Assembly (NCBI GenBank): GCA_023386555.1
Contig: JAEWJK010000010.1
Span: 1-64,000 of the forward strand
Direction: 5' to 3'
Length of the DNA: 64,000 bases
Source: Bacteroidota bacterium
GTDB taxonomy: Bacteria > Bacteroidota > Bacteroidia > Chitinophagales > Chitinophagaceae
Positions 9,842 to 18,454 of this stretch are shown piece after piece; the first letter of the stretch is position 1, and every line of letters starts with the position of its first letter. A program made the position numbers and the translations under genes. The notes under the pieces were generated by a model. That model worked only from the letters and a program-made list of their open reading frames with translations. It ran no database searches and was not told where the DNA came from.

Positions 9842-10732
9842 CTAACCTTTCCTATCCTTAAAATTCTTCATCCCTTCTTCATAAGAGATCGGATAAAAAT
9901 GAAGGTAGTTCTTTGCTTTATCTATCACCAATCCACCCTGCTTTGCTCTTTGCACAGGTTCTTTAAATGTTTCGGCAGTAACAGGTGTAATCAACGAATC
10001 ATCTAACCCGGCAAATTTTGCAAAATGTACAGCCATATCATAAGGACTTAATCTTTCTTCTCCTGCCAAATGAAATAAACCTGTAGCTTTTTTATCTGCG
10101 ATAGAAGCAATGCCTTTGCATATATCCCCTACATATGTAGGTGTTCTTACCTGGTCACTCACTACCTTAACAGACTTACCTTCTTCCAGATTTTGTTTTA
10201 TCCAATGAAGAAACGTTGGTCTCATTCCATCCCATATTTCTCCATACATAAATACAGGGCGAACAATCGTATAAGGCAATGAACTTGCTGCAGTCATTTG
10301 CTCTGCTTTTAATTTACTCTCACCATAATAATTCAAAGGAGCAGGTGTTGCATCTTCATCATGCGGCCCACCATTACCAAAAACAAAATCGGTGGAGATA
10401 TAAATAAAATGTGGTAGTTGTTTCAACTCCTGTGCAGCATCAACAATATATTTTGTTCCTGCTACATTGATTCTATCGCACATCTCTCTATTAACATCAC
10501 ATTCATCCGGCCTGCTCATTGCTGCAGCATGAATTATCACATCTGGCTGCACCTTATTTAATAATGTCTCAACAGAATTAATATCAGTAATATCAGAAGG
10601 TATATAAATTACATCATCAAATGGAATTCGCTTCTCTCCTTTTCCCGTTGCAAACAACAAATGATCATTTTTTAAATCCCTGGATAGATGCTGACCAAGA
10701 AAACCATTCGCCCCCGTTATCAAAATTTTCAT
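9842..10732 (-). CDS. RmlD-like SDR-family NAD(P)-dependent sugar-nucleotide reductase
   Basis: A 296-aa extended short-chain dehydrogenase. The Rossmann motif GANGFLG lies at residues 7-13, and the active-site Y-x-x-x-K is YYGESK near residue 160, preceded by the STDFVFG segment typical of RmlD/dTDP-4-dehydrorhamnose reductases. VRPVFMYGE and the FHLAGEERLSPYDMA segment also fit RmlD-like proteins, which reduce 4-keto sugars on nucleotide carriers. No rmlA/B/C neighbours are present, so the true substrate is open and the RmlD label is at family level only. It is divergent from pfkA across a 99-bp spacer holding a perfect 15-bp palindrome. Confidence 0.75.
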   Translation of the reverse strand: MKILITGANGFLGQHLSRDLKNDHLLFATGKGEKRIPFDDVIYIPSDITDINSVETLLNKVQPDVIIHAAAMSRPDECDVNREMCDRINVAGTKYIVDAAQELKQLPHFIYISTDFVFGNGGPHDEDATPAPLNYYGESKLKAEQMTAASSLPYTIVRPVFMYGEIWDGMRPTFLHWIKQNLEEGKSVKVVSDQVRTPTYVGDICKGIASIADKKATGLFHLAGEERLSPYDMAVHFAKFAGLDDSLITPVTAETFKEPVQRAKQGGLVIDKAKNYLHFYPISYEEGMKNFKDRKG

Positions 10733-10767
10733 ATCAACAATGATATAAAAAGAAGCTGATCTTAACC

Positions 10768-10782
10768 GTGTAAAGTTTACAC
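10768..10782. promoter_or_regulatory. Perfect palindrome, candidate operator
   Basis: GTGTAAAGTTTACAC has 7-bp arms around a central G. It lies midway in the divergent spacer between the RmlD-like gene (start 10732) and pfkA (start 10832). There is no U-run, so it is not a terminator. The size and symmetry suit a dimeric repressor or activator; the identity of the regulator is unknown. Confidence 0.45.
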
Positions 10783-10831
10783 ATTAATCAGGTTTTTGTA
10801 TTGGTGTTTATATTACCTTAGCTGCCTTGTT

Positions 10832-11818
10832 ATGAGTCATAAAAAAGTTACTAAGATTGGTGTGCTCACGTCTGGAGGAGATTCACCCGGTATGAATGCA
10901 GCTGTGAGAGCAGTTGTTAGAACAGGATTATATCATGGGTTAGAAGTATATGGCATTATGCGTGGCTATAGTGGGATGCTTGATGATGATATTGTGAAGA
11001 TGGAAACACGTTCTGTTGCCAATATTATTCAACGTGGTGGTACAATTCTCAAAACGGCCAGGTGTAAAGAATTCCTGGAATATGAAGGAAGAAAAAAAGG
11101 TTTCGTCAATCTGCAGAAACGTGGTATTGATGGTCTAGTTATTATCGGTGGAGACGGCAGCTTCAGAGGTGCTCAGATATTCAGCCAGGAATTCGATATC
11201 CCATGTATAGGTTTACCCGGTACAATTGATAAAGACATAGCAGGTACTGATTTCACTATCGGTTTTGATACTGCTGTCAATACTGCTGTAGAAGCAATTG
11301 ATAAGATCCGTGATACAATGGAAGCACATGATCGCTTATTCATTGTTGAGGTAATGGGTCGTGATGCAGGATATATTGCTTTGCATAGTGGAATTGCCAC
11401 CGGTGCCGAAAATATTCTTATACCCGAAACAAAAACAGATATGGAGGCGATACTTGCTTCTCTTTCTGAAAAAGAAAAAAGAAAGAAGCTGGTAAACCTC
11501 ATTGTTGTTGCCGAAGGTGAGGAATTTGGCGGAGCAGAAAAAGTAGCTAAAGTAGTAAGAGAACATTTGCCAAAATCTGACATACGTGTTTGTATTCTTG
11601 GCCACATTCAAAGAGGTGGTTCTCCTACTTGCCAGGATAGGTTAATAGCTAGTCACATGGGTTATTATGCCGTAGATAGTTTGCTTGCAGGCAGAAGTAA
11701 TGTTATGGTTGGTGTGATCAATAATAAAATTCACTACACGCCATTTGATAAGGCTATCAAAGAAAAACAAAGAGTAGGTCAGGAATGGATCAAGATCGTA
11801 AAGATCCTTGCCAGCTAA
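10832..11818 (+). CDS. pfkA: ATP-dependent 6-phosphofructokinase
   Basis: A 328-aa enzyme for the committed step of glycolysis (fructose 6-phosphate + ATP to fructose 1,6-bisphosphate). Motifs: SGGDSPGMNA (14-23), the nucleotide loop IGGDGS (105-110, the ATP type rather than the GGDDT seen in PPi enzymes), the catalytic PGTIDKD (129-135, base D133), EVMGRDAG (173-180) and GHIQRGGSP near residue 265. The ATG at 10832 was chosen because the upstream in-frame start adds 12 residues not found in the family, and the protein then begins MSHKKVTKIGVLTSGGD. Its downstream neighbour is pyk, 26 nt away on the same strand, so the two control points of glycolysis are probably co-transcribed. Confidence 0.95.
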   Translation: MSHKKVTKIGVLTSGGDSPGMNAAVRAVVRTGLYHGLEVYGIMRGYSGMLDDDIVKMETRSVANIIQRGGTILKTARCKEFLEYEGRKKGFVNLQKRGIDGLVIIGGDGSFRGAQIFSQEFDIPCIGLPGTIDKDIAGTDFTIGFDTAVNTAVEAIDKIRDTMEAHDRLFIVEVMGRDAGYIALHSGIATGAENILIPETKTDMEAILASLSEKEKRKKLVNLIVVAEGEEFGGAEKVAKVVREHLPKSDIRVCILGHIQRGGSPTCQDRLIASHMGYYAVDSLLAGRSNVMVGVINNKIHYTPFDKAIKEKQRVGQEWIKIVKILAS

Positions 11819-11844
11819 ATTTCAAATCTCAAATTTCAAATTCA
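11817..11844 (+). repeat. CAAATTTC-type short repeat filling the pfkA-pyk spacer
   Basis: The whole spacer from the pfkA stop to the pyk ATG is built of near-repeats of CAAATYTC (TTTCAAATCTC, AAATTTCAAATTC). No ribosome-binding motif other than this A/T string is visible. A related string occurs inside the hexosaminidase gene at 18866-18904. Confidence 0.55.
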
Positions 11845-13335
11845 ATGTCTAAGAATCTCGATAAATACCTGCACCAGCAAATGGATAAACAAGCAGGTAT
11901 AGATCATGTTACCCATAGAACCAAAATTGTAGCAACAGTGGGTCCTGCCTGTGATTCTTATGAGCAATTATTAGAATTAGTAAGAACAGGTGTAAATGTT
12001 TTTCGCCTGAATTTTTCGCATGGGGGTCACGAAGACAAACTAAAGATCATTGAACATATACGCAACATCAATAAAACTGAACCTTATAACATTGCCATCC
12101 TGGGTGATCTGCAAGGTCCTAAACTTCGTGTAGGAGAAATGGCTGATGGCGGTATAGAAGTAAATACTGGCGATATCCTCACTTTTACTAATGAAAAAGT
12201 GGTAGGTACAATGGAAAAGATATATGTCTCCTACCCCAATCTTGCAGCTGATGTAAAAGTGGGTAACACCATTTTGATTGATGATGGAAAGATTGAAGTG
12301 AGAGTGAAAGAAAAAACCAAAGAAAAGAATGTAAAAGTAGAAGTTACGCTGGGTGGATTCTTATCATCAAAAAAAGGAATCAATCTACCTGATACAAAAA
12401 TTTCTTTACCTGCTCTTACAGAGAAAGACCTGGCAGATCTTGATTTCATTATGGAACAGGAATTAGATTGGGTAGCCTTAAGTTTTGTTAGAAGTGTGAA
12501 GGATATTATCATTCTTCGAAATAAACTGGAAGAAAATAAAAGCTGCACAAAAATCATTGCCAAGATTGAAAAACCCGAAGCAGTTAATAATATACGTGAC
12601 ATCATCATTGAAAGTGATGCCATCATGATAGCAAGAGGTGATCTTGGTGTTGAATTACCGGTTGAGCAGGTTCCACTAATTCAAAAAGATATCATTCGTA
12701 AGTGTATTCATCGTGCAAAACCGGTGATCGTTGCAACACAGATGATGGAGAGCATGATCGATCGTGCAAAACCAAACCGCAGCGAAATTACCGATGTTGC
12801 CAATGCTGTTATTGAAGGTGCTGATGCTGTTATGCTGAGTGGAGAAACCGCTACCGGTAAACATCCTGCCCTGGTTGTAGAGACAATGAGAAAGATAATT
12901 CTTGAAGTAGAGAAAAGAGAATACCGTTACAACAGGGAGGAAGATCTCAGGCCCCAACCTCACTCACCATCCTTTTTAAGTGATGCTATCTGTTACAATG
13001 CATGTAAGATTGCACATGATGTAAATGCTGAAGCTTTGATTGGGATGACCCAAAGTGGTTACACAGGTTTTATGTTGAGCAGCTATCGGCCGAAAGCTCC
13101 ATTATATATTTTCACAAAGATCCGTTCATTGGTAAATCAGCTGAGCCTCAGTTGGGGTTGTCGTGCTTTCTTCTACGATGAAGAAGATAGCCTGGATGAT
13201 ATAATCCTGGACCAAATCAACATTCTAAAAGAAAGAGGTTTTCTAAAAAGTGGTGATACTGTTATCAATACCGGCAGCACTCCGGTTCACCTGCATCTCC
13301 CAACAAATGTTTTGAAGATAACCAAGGTTGAATAA
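11845..13335 (+). CDS. pyk: Pyruvate kinase
   Basis: A 496-aa enzyme converting phosphoenolpyruvate + ADP to pyruvate + ATP. Diagnostic parts in order: RTKIVATVGPA near residue 25, VFRLNFSHG, the ILGDLQGPKLRVG segment, B-domain, the active-site signature around IIAKIEKPEAV, then IMIARGDLGVELP, VATQMMESM, ANAVIEGADAVMLSGETATGKHP and a C-terminal regulatory domain ending near TGSTPVH. The open frame continues upstream into pfkA, but the ATG at 11845 (MSKNLDKYL) lies after the pfkA stop and gives the normal length. It is followed by a strong terminator at 13370-13407, closing a pfkA-pyk unit. Confidence 0.95.
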   Translation: MSKNLDKYLHQQMDKQAGIDHVTHRTKIVATVGPACDSYEQLLELVRTGVNVFRLNFSHGGHEDKLKIIEHIRNINKTEPYNIAILGDLQGPKLRVGEMADGGIEVNTGDILTFTNEKVVGTMEKIYVSYPNLAADVKVGNTILIDDGKIEVRVKEKTKEKNVKVEVTLGGFLSSKKGINLPDTKISLPALTEKDLADLDFIMEQELDWVALSFVRSVKDIIILRNKLEENKSCTKIIAKIEKPEAVNNIRDIIIESDAIMIARGDLGVELPVEQVPLIQKDIIRKCIHRAKPVIVATQMMESMIDRAKPNRSEITDVANAVIEGADAVMLSGETATGKHPALVVETMRKIILEVEKREYRYNREEDLRPQPHSPSFLSDAICYNACKIAHDVNAEALIGMTQSGYTGFMLSSYRPKAPLYIFTKIRSLVNQLSLSWGCRAFFYDEEDSLDDIILDQINILKERGFLKSGDTVINTGSTPVHLHLPTNVLKITKVE

Positions 13336-13369
13336 GTACTTCAACTATTTGAACTTCTCATAATATATC

Positions 13370-13407
13370 AGCTGTTGACTATTAACAAAAGGTCAACAGC
13401 TTTTTTT
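13370..13407 (+). terminator. Rho-independent terminator of pfkA-pyk
   Basis: A perfect 10-bp stem AGCTGTTGAC / GTCAACAGCT with a 12-nt loop is followed by seven T on the plus strand, 34 nt after the pyk stop. Confidence 0.9.
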
Positions 13408-13474
13408 ATTCATATATCTTTAAGTAGCATCAAATGCTCCAGGCTTTAAAAAGTCTGCCGAATTGACTATCATT

Positions 13475-16400
13475 ATGGTATCAAAACCTCTCATGCTGAT
13501 GAAACCCCTATGTTTATTGGTTGCTTTTGCAGCCTCAATGCTCATCAATGATGCATCTGCACAAACGGAGTATGAAAGAATAAAGAAAACATTTAAGATT
13601 ACCCAGATCACAAACTTCATGGGCAGAGATTCTGCACTAGTTTATATTCCTGCTACACCAAAAAGTGGAATTGAAATTGGCACCTCAGGTGTAGTATATA
13701 CTAAATCGGGTTCCGGAAATTATAACGCAGAAATTGGTAATGGGTATGTGGCTTCAAGTAATGAGAAAGGCACATATATCTATGTAGCAAACCACGAAAA
13801 AGCACAAACAGATAGTGCATACATGGTAAAAGAAGGTGATCTTATTACACTAACTGTTAGGGTTCCTGTGAAAAAATACAACAGTGTTTTTTATGAACTG
13901 GAAAAACTTGGGGTAACACTCTATAAGAAAGATGATGAGGCTTTATACAATTTTGAAGACCTTCTGATTAACGACAGTAAAAAATATACAGACAGTCTTA
14001 TTAATGTTTGTATTGCCGAATACAGAAAGCAGTATGAAGTATTAAGTAAACAATCAGATCTTGCTGAGATCTATACCAAACCTATAGAGTCTGGCAGGCA
14101 TAAAGGAAACAGCATTCTAGATGTGTATAAAATAGCCACAGCAAAAGATGTTCTTCCTTTTTTATTGTATGTAAAAGAAAATCCTAAAGATTTCCGAGGA
14201 CAAATGTATTATGTAACATATGCAACGGCATTCTGGCTGTATATGAAAAGTCCTTTTAGTTCGGCAGAAATGATGGACACATTAGCGGCAAATCTTTCGA
14301 ACGCAAAAAAGCTGAATGAAAAAATTCTCCAGTATAAAAAAGAGATTGTAGATGGGTCTTTTGTAAACAGCTGGGTCTTCCAGGCTTTTGCAGATCAGAA
14401 TAACGACAATTTACCTGAGGCAGAAAGAAAGTTAAAGGTTCTGGATGTTGTTTCTAAGGTTTTGGGGGATGATTATAGTCTTGGTCTCACTAATCTTTGC
14501 CATGCACAAATCAATCAAAAAAAAGGAGACTATAAAACTGCTATCAGGTATTGTGATTCCGCAGTAAAATATTTTAAACCTTCGGTTGATGGTTTTTATC
14601 ATGTTGAAATATTAATTAAAAAAGGACATTGCTATCGCTATTTGAAAATGCTTCCGGAAAGTGTTAAGTTCTTCAACCAGGCTATTGCTGTAATGAATGA
14701 TACTGCAACCGATTATGGCTATAATTCACGTAATACCAATTCAGCAAGAGTATATGAATCTATTGGTGATGTTTACGAAGAGTTTGATGATTTCACTAAT
14801 GCAATCGCTGCATTTAAAAGTTCAATTAAATTGTTTTCACTCGATTCTACTTATGAACAAAAACTAGATCTGGCCAGGGTACAAAACTCTTTGGCTAATG
14901 TTTATAAAAACCAGGGTGCTTACCAGGATGCATTTGAAATGTATGATGAATTGAAAAAAACTTATGTGAAAGTAAGTAACATCAGCAGTACGGCATCTAC
15001 TTTAAATGATCTTGGATATGTTGTATTCAAGCAAGGTAAATACGAAAATGCTATCACCTATCATAGATCAGCTGAAGAATACTATGTTTATTTAAAGCGA
15101 TTCGGTAAAGCAGGATTTTCGCTTTCACAGGTAGGACAAGCTTACTGGAATCTTGGTAAATACGACTCAGCCATTGCCTGTCATGCAAGAGCCATTGAAT
15201 ACGAGAAAACGGATGACAGTTATGAAGACCTTGCCTACTCATGGAACAAACTGGCAGATCTTTTTAAAATCGTTGGCGAAAAGAATAAAGCCCTTGATGC
15301 ACTTGATAGTACTTCACATTATTATTTGTTAGCAAAAGACAGTGCCGGCCTCATCAAAAACTTATTGAATGTTGGTGAAGTATATGAAAAAGATGGCCAG
15401 CACCAGAAAGCATTTAAATATTACAGCCAGGCACATGAATTCAATCTCAAAAGAAATAACCGTTCTGAAATAGCTAACAGTTATTTCAAGATGGCTTACG
15501 CTGCTTATAGCTATGATACTGCTTTGGCAAGAAAGAATTATTTAGCGTGTTATAACCTGGCTAAACAGATTGGCGACAAATCAAATGTCTTATACTCTTC
15601 TCTTAACCTGGGTATTCTTGCTGTTAGGCATTATGATTATCCGCTTGCAGAAAAATATTATGCCGAAGGTCTTGCTTTAGCAATCGATCAGCAAAGCAAA
15701 ACTGATGAAGCCTGGGTGTACACAAAAATCGCTGATGGTGCAACACAAAAGCTGGAGTACGATGAATCTATTGTACTTTATGAAAAAGCAATGAAAATCT
15801 ATGACTCACTGGGTGAGAAAAGTCAGATTCCATGGTTGAATGCCTCAATAGGTTATGCATTGGGTTGCAAAGGAGATTTTACAGGATCATTGAATTATTA
15901 TGATAAAATGAAGAACCTTGGCTATGAATTAAAAAACAATGCTATTGTAGCCAGTGCACTTACCAGCAGCAGTTTTATTTATAGCATTTTTGGAGAACAC
16001 AAAAAAGCATTGGCAACTGCAGATAGTGCATTGCAGATATTCAAAGACCTGAATAACAACTGGCAAACTGCTTATGTATATGGCACTCTAGGAAGTGTAT
16101 ATAGCGGTATGGGAGATTACCAGAATGCCATTAAATATCATTTACTTTCTGATAGTTTATACAAGGTTGAAAAGGATGAAATTTCAAGAAGTACTCCACA
16201 AAATAATATTGGGGTTGTGTATTACTTCCAGGCAGATTATGATAAATCGCTGCAATATTTTATGGAAGCCGACAGGATACACCAAATACAAAAAGTGGTG
16301 AATGAAAGTGTATTGATAACCCGGATTAACATTGGCGAAATATATCTTACAAAAAAGAATTACGCATTAGCAGCAAAATATCTTGAGGAGTCAAACAAAA

Positions 16401-18268
16401 TATCAAGAGATAAAAAATTGCTTCGCATGTGGGGCACTTCTTCTTTACTATTGGGTAAACTTGCCTTAGCAAACAATAAACAAAAAGAAGCTTTACAGTT
16501 TTTACTTGAAGCAAGAAAGATATGTTCAACTGCAAATGTTCCTGACAGGGTTGTAGAAGCAGAAATATTCCTTGGTAAGACCTACGATCAAATGAATAGT
16601 GCTGAAGCAATCCCTTATCTGAAATCTGGTATTGCTCTTGCCAAAAAGATCGAATCAAAATATTTATGGGAAGGTTTATATGAACTTGGTCTGATCTATT
16701 ATAACAAAGGCCAGTTCGATTCTGCCACACTTGTTTTTAAAGAAGCAGTGAACGATGTTGAATCTTCTGCATCAAAATTGTTTGGTGGAGCTGAAGCACA
16801 AAAACTCTATGCTGCAGATGTAAGAAAAATCGATCTGTATAATAAACTCGTAGCAGGTCTTGCTAAACTCAATAAATCAGAAGAAGCTTTGTTCTACGCT
16901 GATAAAAGTAACTCGCAAGCCATCAAAGAAAAATTAGAACAATCAGGTATTGTTACAACAGACAAAGAAAAGAATGAAGCACTGAAAAAAGGTAATGAGT
17001 TATTGCAAAAACAAACTGCCATTCAGCAAGCCATTGCAAAAGAAAAGGCCAAGCCAGAAAAAGAAAGAAATAATGAACTCATCGCTTCATTAGAAAGTGT
17101 AAAAAGAGTTGCAGAAGAAGATTACCTGAATTTCATTGACGAGTTGGTAGCGAAATATGAAGACCTGAAAAGCTATTTCTCTAAAACAAATCCGGCTGAT
17201 TTCAGAAACTACATCGATTACATTCCTGATAGCACCATTGTTATTCTCTATGTTATTAACGGAGATCAACTGCTCATCTTCACTGTAACCAACCAGGAAA
17301 CAGCGATCAAGGTTGTTGAGATGAAGAACGATATCAATAAACAGGCAATCCGTTTACTTTCTATTCTAAAGAATCCTGAAAATGCAACAGGAACCGGAGC
17401 AGTACAGGTAAGATCAACCATCAAATCGAAAGATGCAGTGAAGGGTGATTTCAGAATTGAATCTACCATGCTGTATGACATGCTCATCACTCCTATTGCT
17501 GATCAGCTGGTAGGTAAGAAAAATATTTGCGTAATTCCAAATTCAAAGCTCAGTAGTATTCCTTTTGCTGCTTTGGGAACAATTACAGATAAAGGGGGAT
17601 TCAAATTCCTGATAGAAGATTATTGCCTGTTCTACACAAACAAAATGGACATCTTCTCCAAACCATACAAAGCAAGAAAGATCAATGAATCATTTATTGC
17701 TTTTGGTAATCCTGATAAAACATTACCGGGAGCATCACAGGAAGTAAGTAATATCAAAGATCTTTATCCGAACACCACTGTTTACCTCGAAGATGAGGCT
17801 ACAGAGCAAAGAGCCAAAGATGGTTTAAAGAGTTTCCGGTATGTTCACTTTGCTACACATGGAGTGTTAGACAATAGCAACTTCACCAACTCTTACATTT
17901 TATTTAATAAAGATGGAGTGAACGATGGCAAATTTACTTTAGCAGAGATCAACGGACAGATCAAAGATGAAACAGACATGATCTTCCTATCGGCTTGTGA
18001 GTTGGCCGTTTCACAGGAACTTTCTAAAGGCTGGGATATATCTGTATTGAATGCATTTCTTAATAACAGGATCAGAACAGGTGTTGCATCACTATGGCAG
18101 GTACCGGATGAAGCGACAACGATTTTGCTCACAGAGTTCTATAAGAATCTCAAAACAATGACTCGTTCCGAAGCTTTAAGACATGCTCAGGCAACACTCA
18201 GTCAGAATCCTAAATATGCTCATCCGTATAACTGGGGTGCATTTGTGATGTATGGTGAGTGGAGATAA
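13475..18268 (+). CDS. Secreted TPR-repeat protein with C-terminal CHAT protease domain
   Basis: A 1597-aa product. An upstream TTG at 13463 is in frame, but the first ATG at 13475 gives a good signal peptide (residues 1-30, ending INDASAQ), so export to the periplasm or beyond is likely. Residues about 250-1150 are a long array of tetratricopeptide repeats (for example LGxVYSGMGDYQNAIKYHLL and the LGKYDSAIACHARAI type). A short charged helix (KKGNELLQKQTAIQQAIAKE) follows, then a CHAT domain (about 1280-1597). The caspase-like dyad is visible: His1462 in HFATHG and Cys1508 in LSACE, and the domain ends with the SLWQVPDEAT and PYNWGAFVMYG segments typical of CHAT. The gene is alone between two terminators. 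Most described CHAT proteins act in the cytoplasm, so the signal peptide is notable. The target is unknown. Confidence 0.88.
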   Translation: MVSKPLMLMKPLCLLVAFAASMLINDASAQTEYERIKKTFKITQITNFMGRDSALVYIPATPKSGIEIGTSGVVYTKSGSGNYNAEIGNGYVASSNEKGTYIYVANHEKAQTDSAYMVKEGDLITLTVRVPVKKYNSVFYELEKLGVTLYKKDDEALYNFEDLLINDSKKYTDSLINVCIAEYRKQYEVLSKQSDLAEIYTKPIESGRHKGNSILDVYKIATAKDVLPFLLYVKENPKDFRGQMYYVTYATAFWLYMKSPFSSAEMMDTLAANLSNAKKLNEKILQYKKEIVDGSFVNSWVFQAFADQNNDNLPEAERKLKVLDVVSKVLGDDYSLGLTNLCHAQINQKKGDYKTAIRYCDSAVKYFKPSVDGFYHVEILIKKGHCYRYLKMLPESVKFFNQAIAVMNDTATDYGYNSRNTNSARVYESIGDVYEEFDDFTNAIAAFKSSIKLFSLDSTYEQKLDLARVQNSLANVYKNQGAYQDAFEMYDELKKTYVKVSNISSTASTLNDLGYVVFKQGKYENAITYHRSAEEYYVYLKRFGKAGFSLSQVGQAYWNLGKYDSAIACHARAIEYEKTDDSYEDLAYSWNKLADLFKIVGEKNKALDALDSTSHYYLLAKDSAGLIKNLLNVGEVYEKDGQHQKAFKYYSQAHEFNLKRNNRSEIANSYFKMAYAAYSYDTALARKNYLACYNLAKQIGDKSNVLYSSLNLGILAVRHYDYPLAEKYYAEGLALAIDQQSKTDEAWVYTKIADGATQKLEYDESIVLYEKAMKIYDSLGEKSQIPWLNASIGYALGCKGDFTGSLNYYDKMKNLGYELKNNAIVASALTSSSFIYSIFGEHKKALATADSALQIFKDLNNNWQTAYVYGTLGSVYSGMGDYQNAIKYHLLSDSLYKVEKDEISRSTPQNNIGVVYYFQADYDKSLQYFMEADRIHQIQKVVNESVLITRINIGEIYLTKKNYALAAKYLEESNKISRDKKLLRMWGTSSLLLGKLALANNKQKEALQFLLEARKICSTANVPDRVVEAEIFLGKTYDQMNSAEAIPYLKSGIALAKKIESKYLWEGLYELGLIYYNKGQFDSATLVFKEAVNDVESSASKLFGGAEAQKLYAADVRKIDLYNKLVAGLAKLNKSEEALFYADKSNSQAIKEKLEQSGIVTTDKEKNEALKKGNELLQKQTAIQQAIAKEKAKPEKERNNELIASLESVKRVAEEDYLNFIDELVAKYEDLKSYFSKTNPADFRNYIDYIPDSTIVILYVINGDQLLIFTVTNQETAIKVVEMKNDINKQAIRLLSILKNPENATGTGAVQVRSTIKSKDAVKGDFRIESTMLYDMLITPIADQLVGKKNICVIPNSKLSSIPFAALGTITDKGGFKFLIEDYCLFYTNKMDIFSKPYKARKINESFIAFGNPDKTLPGASQEVSNIKDLYPNTTVYLEDEATEQRAKDGLKSFRYVHFATHGVLDNSNFTNSYILFNKDGVNDGKFTLAEINGQIKDETDMIFLSACELAVSQELSKGWDISVLNAFLNNRIRTGVASLWQVPDEATTILLTEFYKNLKTMTRSEALRHAQATLSQNPKYAHPYNWGAFVMYGEWR

Positions 18269-18306
18269 CAAAGTCTGACCGTCTCGGGTCTGACTTTGTT
18301 TTTTAT
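18267..18306 (+). terminator. Rho-independent terminator of the TPR-CHAT gene
   Basis: The stem AACAAAGTC.GACC / GGTC.GACTTTGTT has one internal T-T mismatch and a short loop, followed by TTTTTATT. It overlaps the stop codon of the CHAT gene. Confidence 0.8.
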
Positions 18307-18308
18307 TG

Positions 18309-18360
18309 AGCCAGCTTCAGCAATTCATGGCATCACCTGTTGTGTCAAATCGACGAAGGA
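18309..18360 (+). repeat. Degenerate CCAGCT...TTGTGTC intergenic repeat, copy 1
   Basis: The segment starts AGCCAGCTTCAG and has TTGTGTCA 25-35 nt later. The same 12-mer occurs on the minus strand at 26404-26415, followed by TTGCGTCGCACTCTTGTAC, and a looser copy lies at 31591-31638. No coding frame or terminator explains it. Confidence 0.4.
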
Positions 18361-18454
18361 GATTCACCGAACAATAATCAACATATTAGAAATGAGGTAC
18401 TCTCTTGTACTTTTTGTTCTTTATTGAACAGATCAAATCCTGTAGCTTTCCGGT

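Noticed and set aside
11785..11844. Longer pyruvate kinase starting inside pfkA at 11785
   Set aside because: The added residues translate the end of pfkA and the repeat-filled spacer; the ATG at 11845 gives normal family length.
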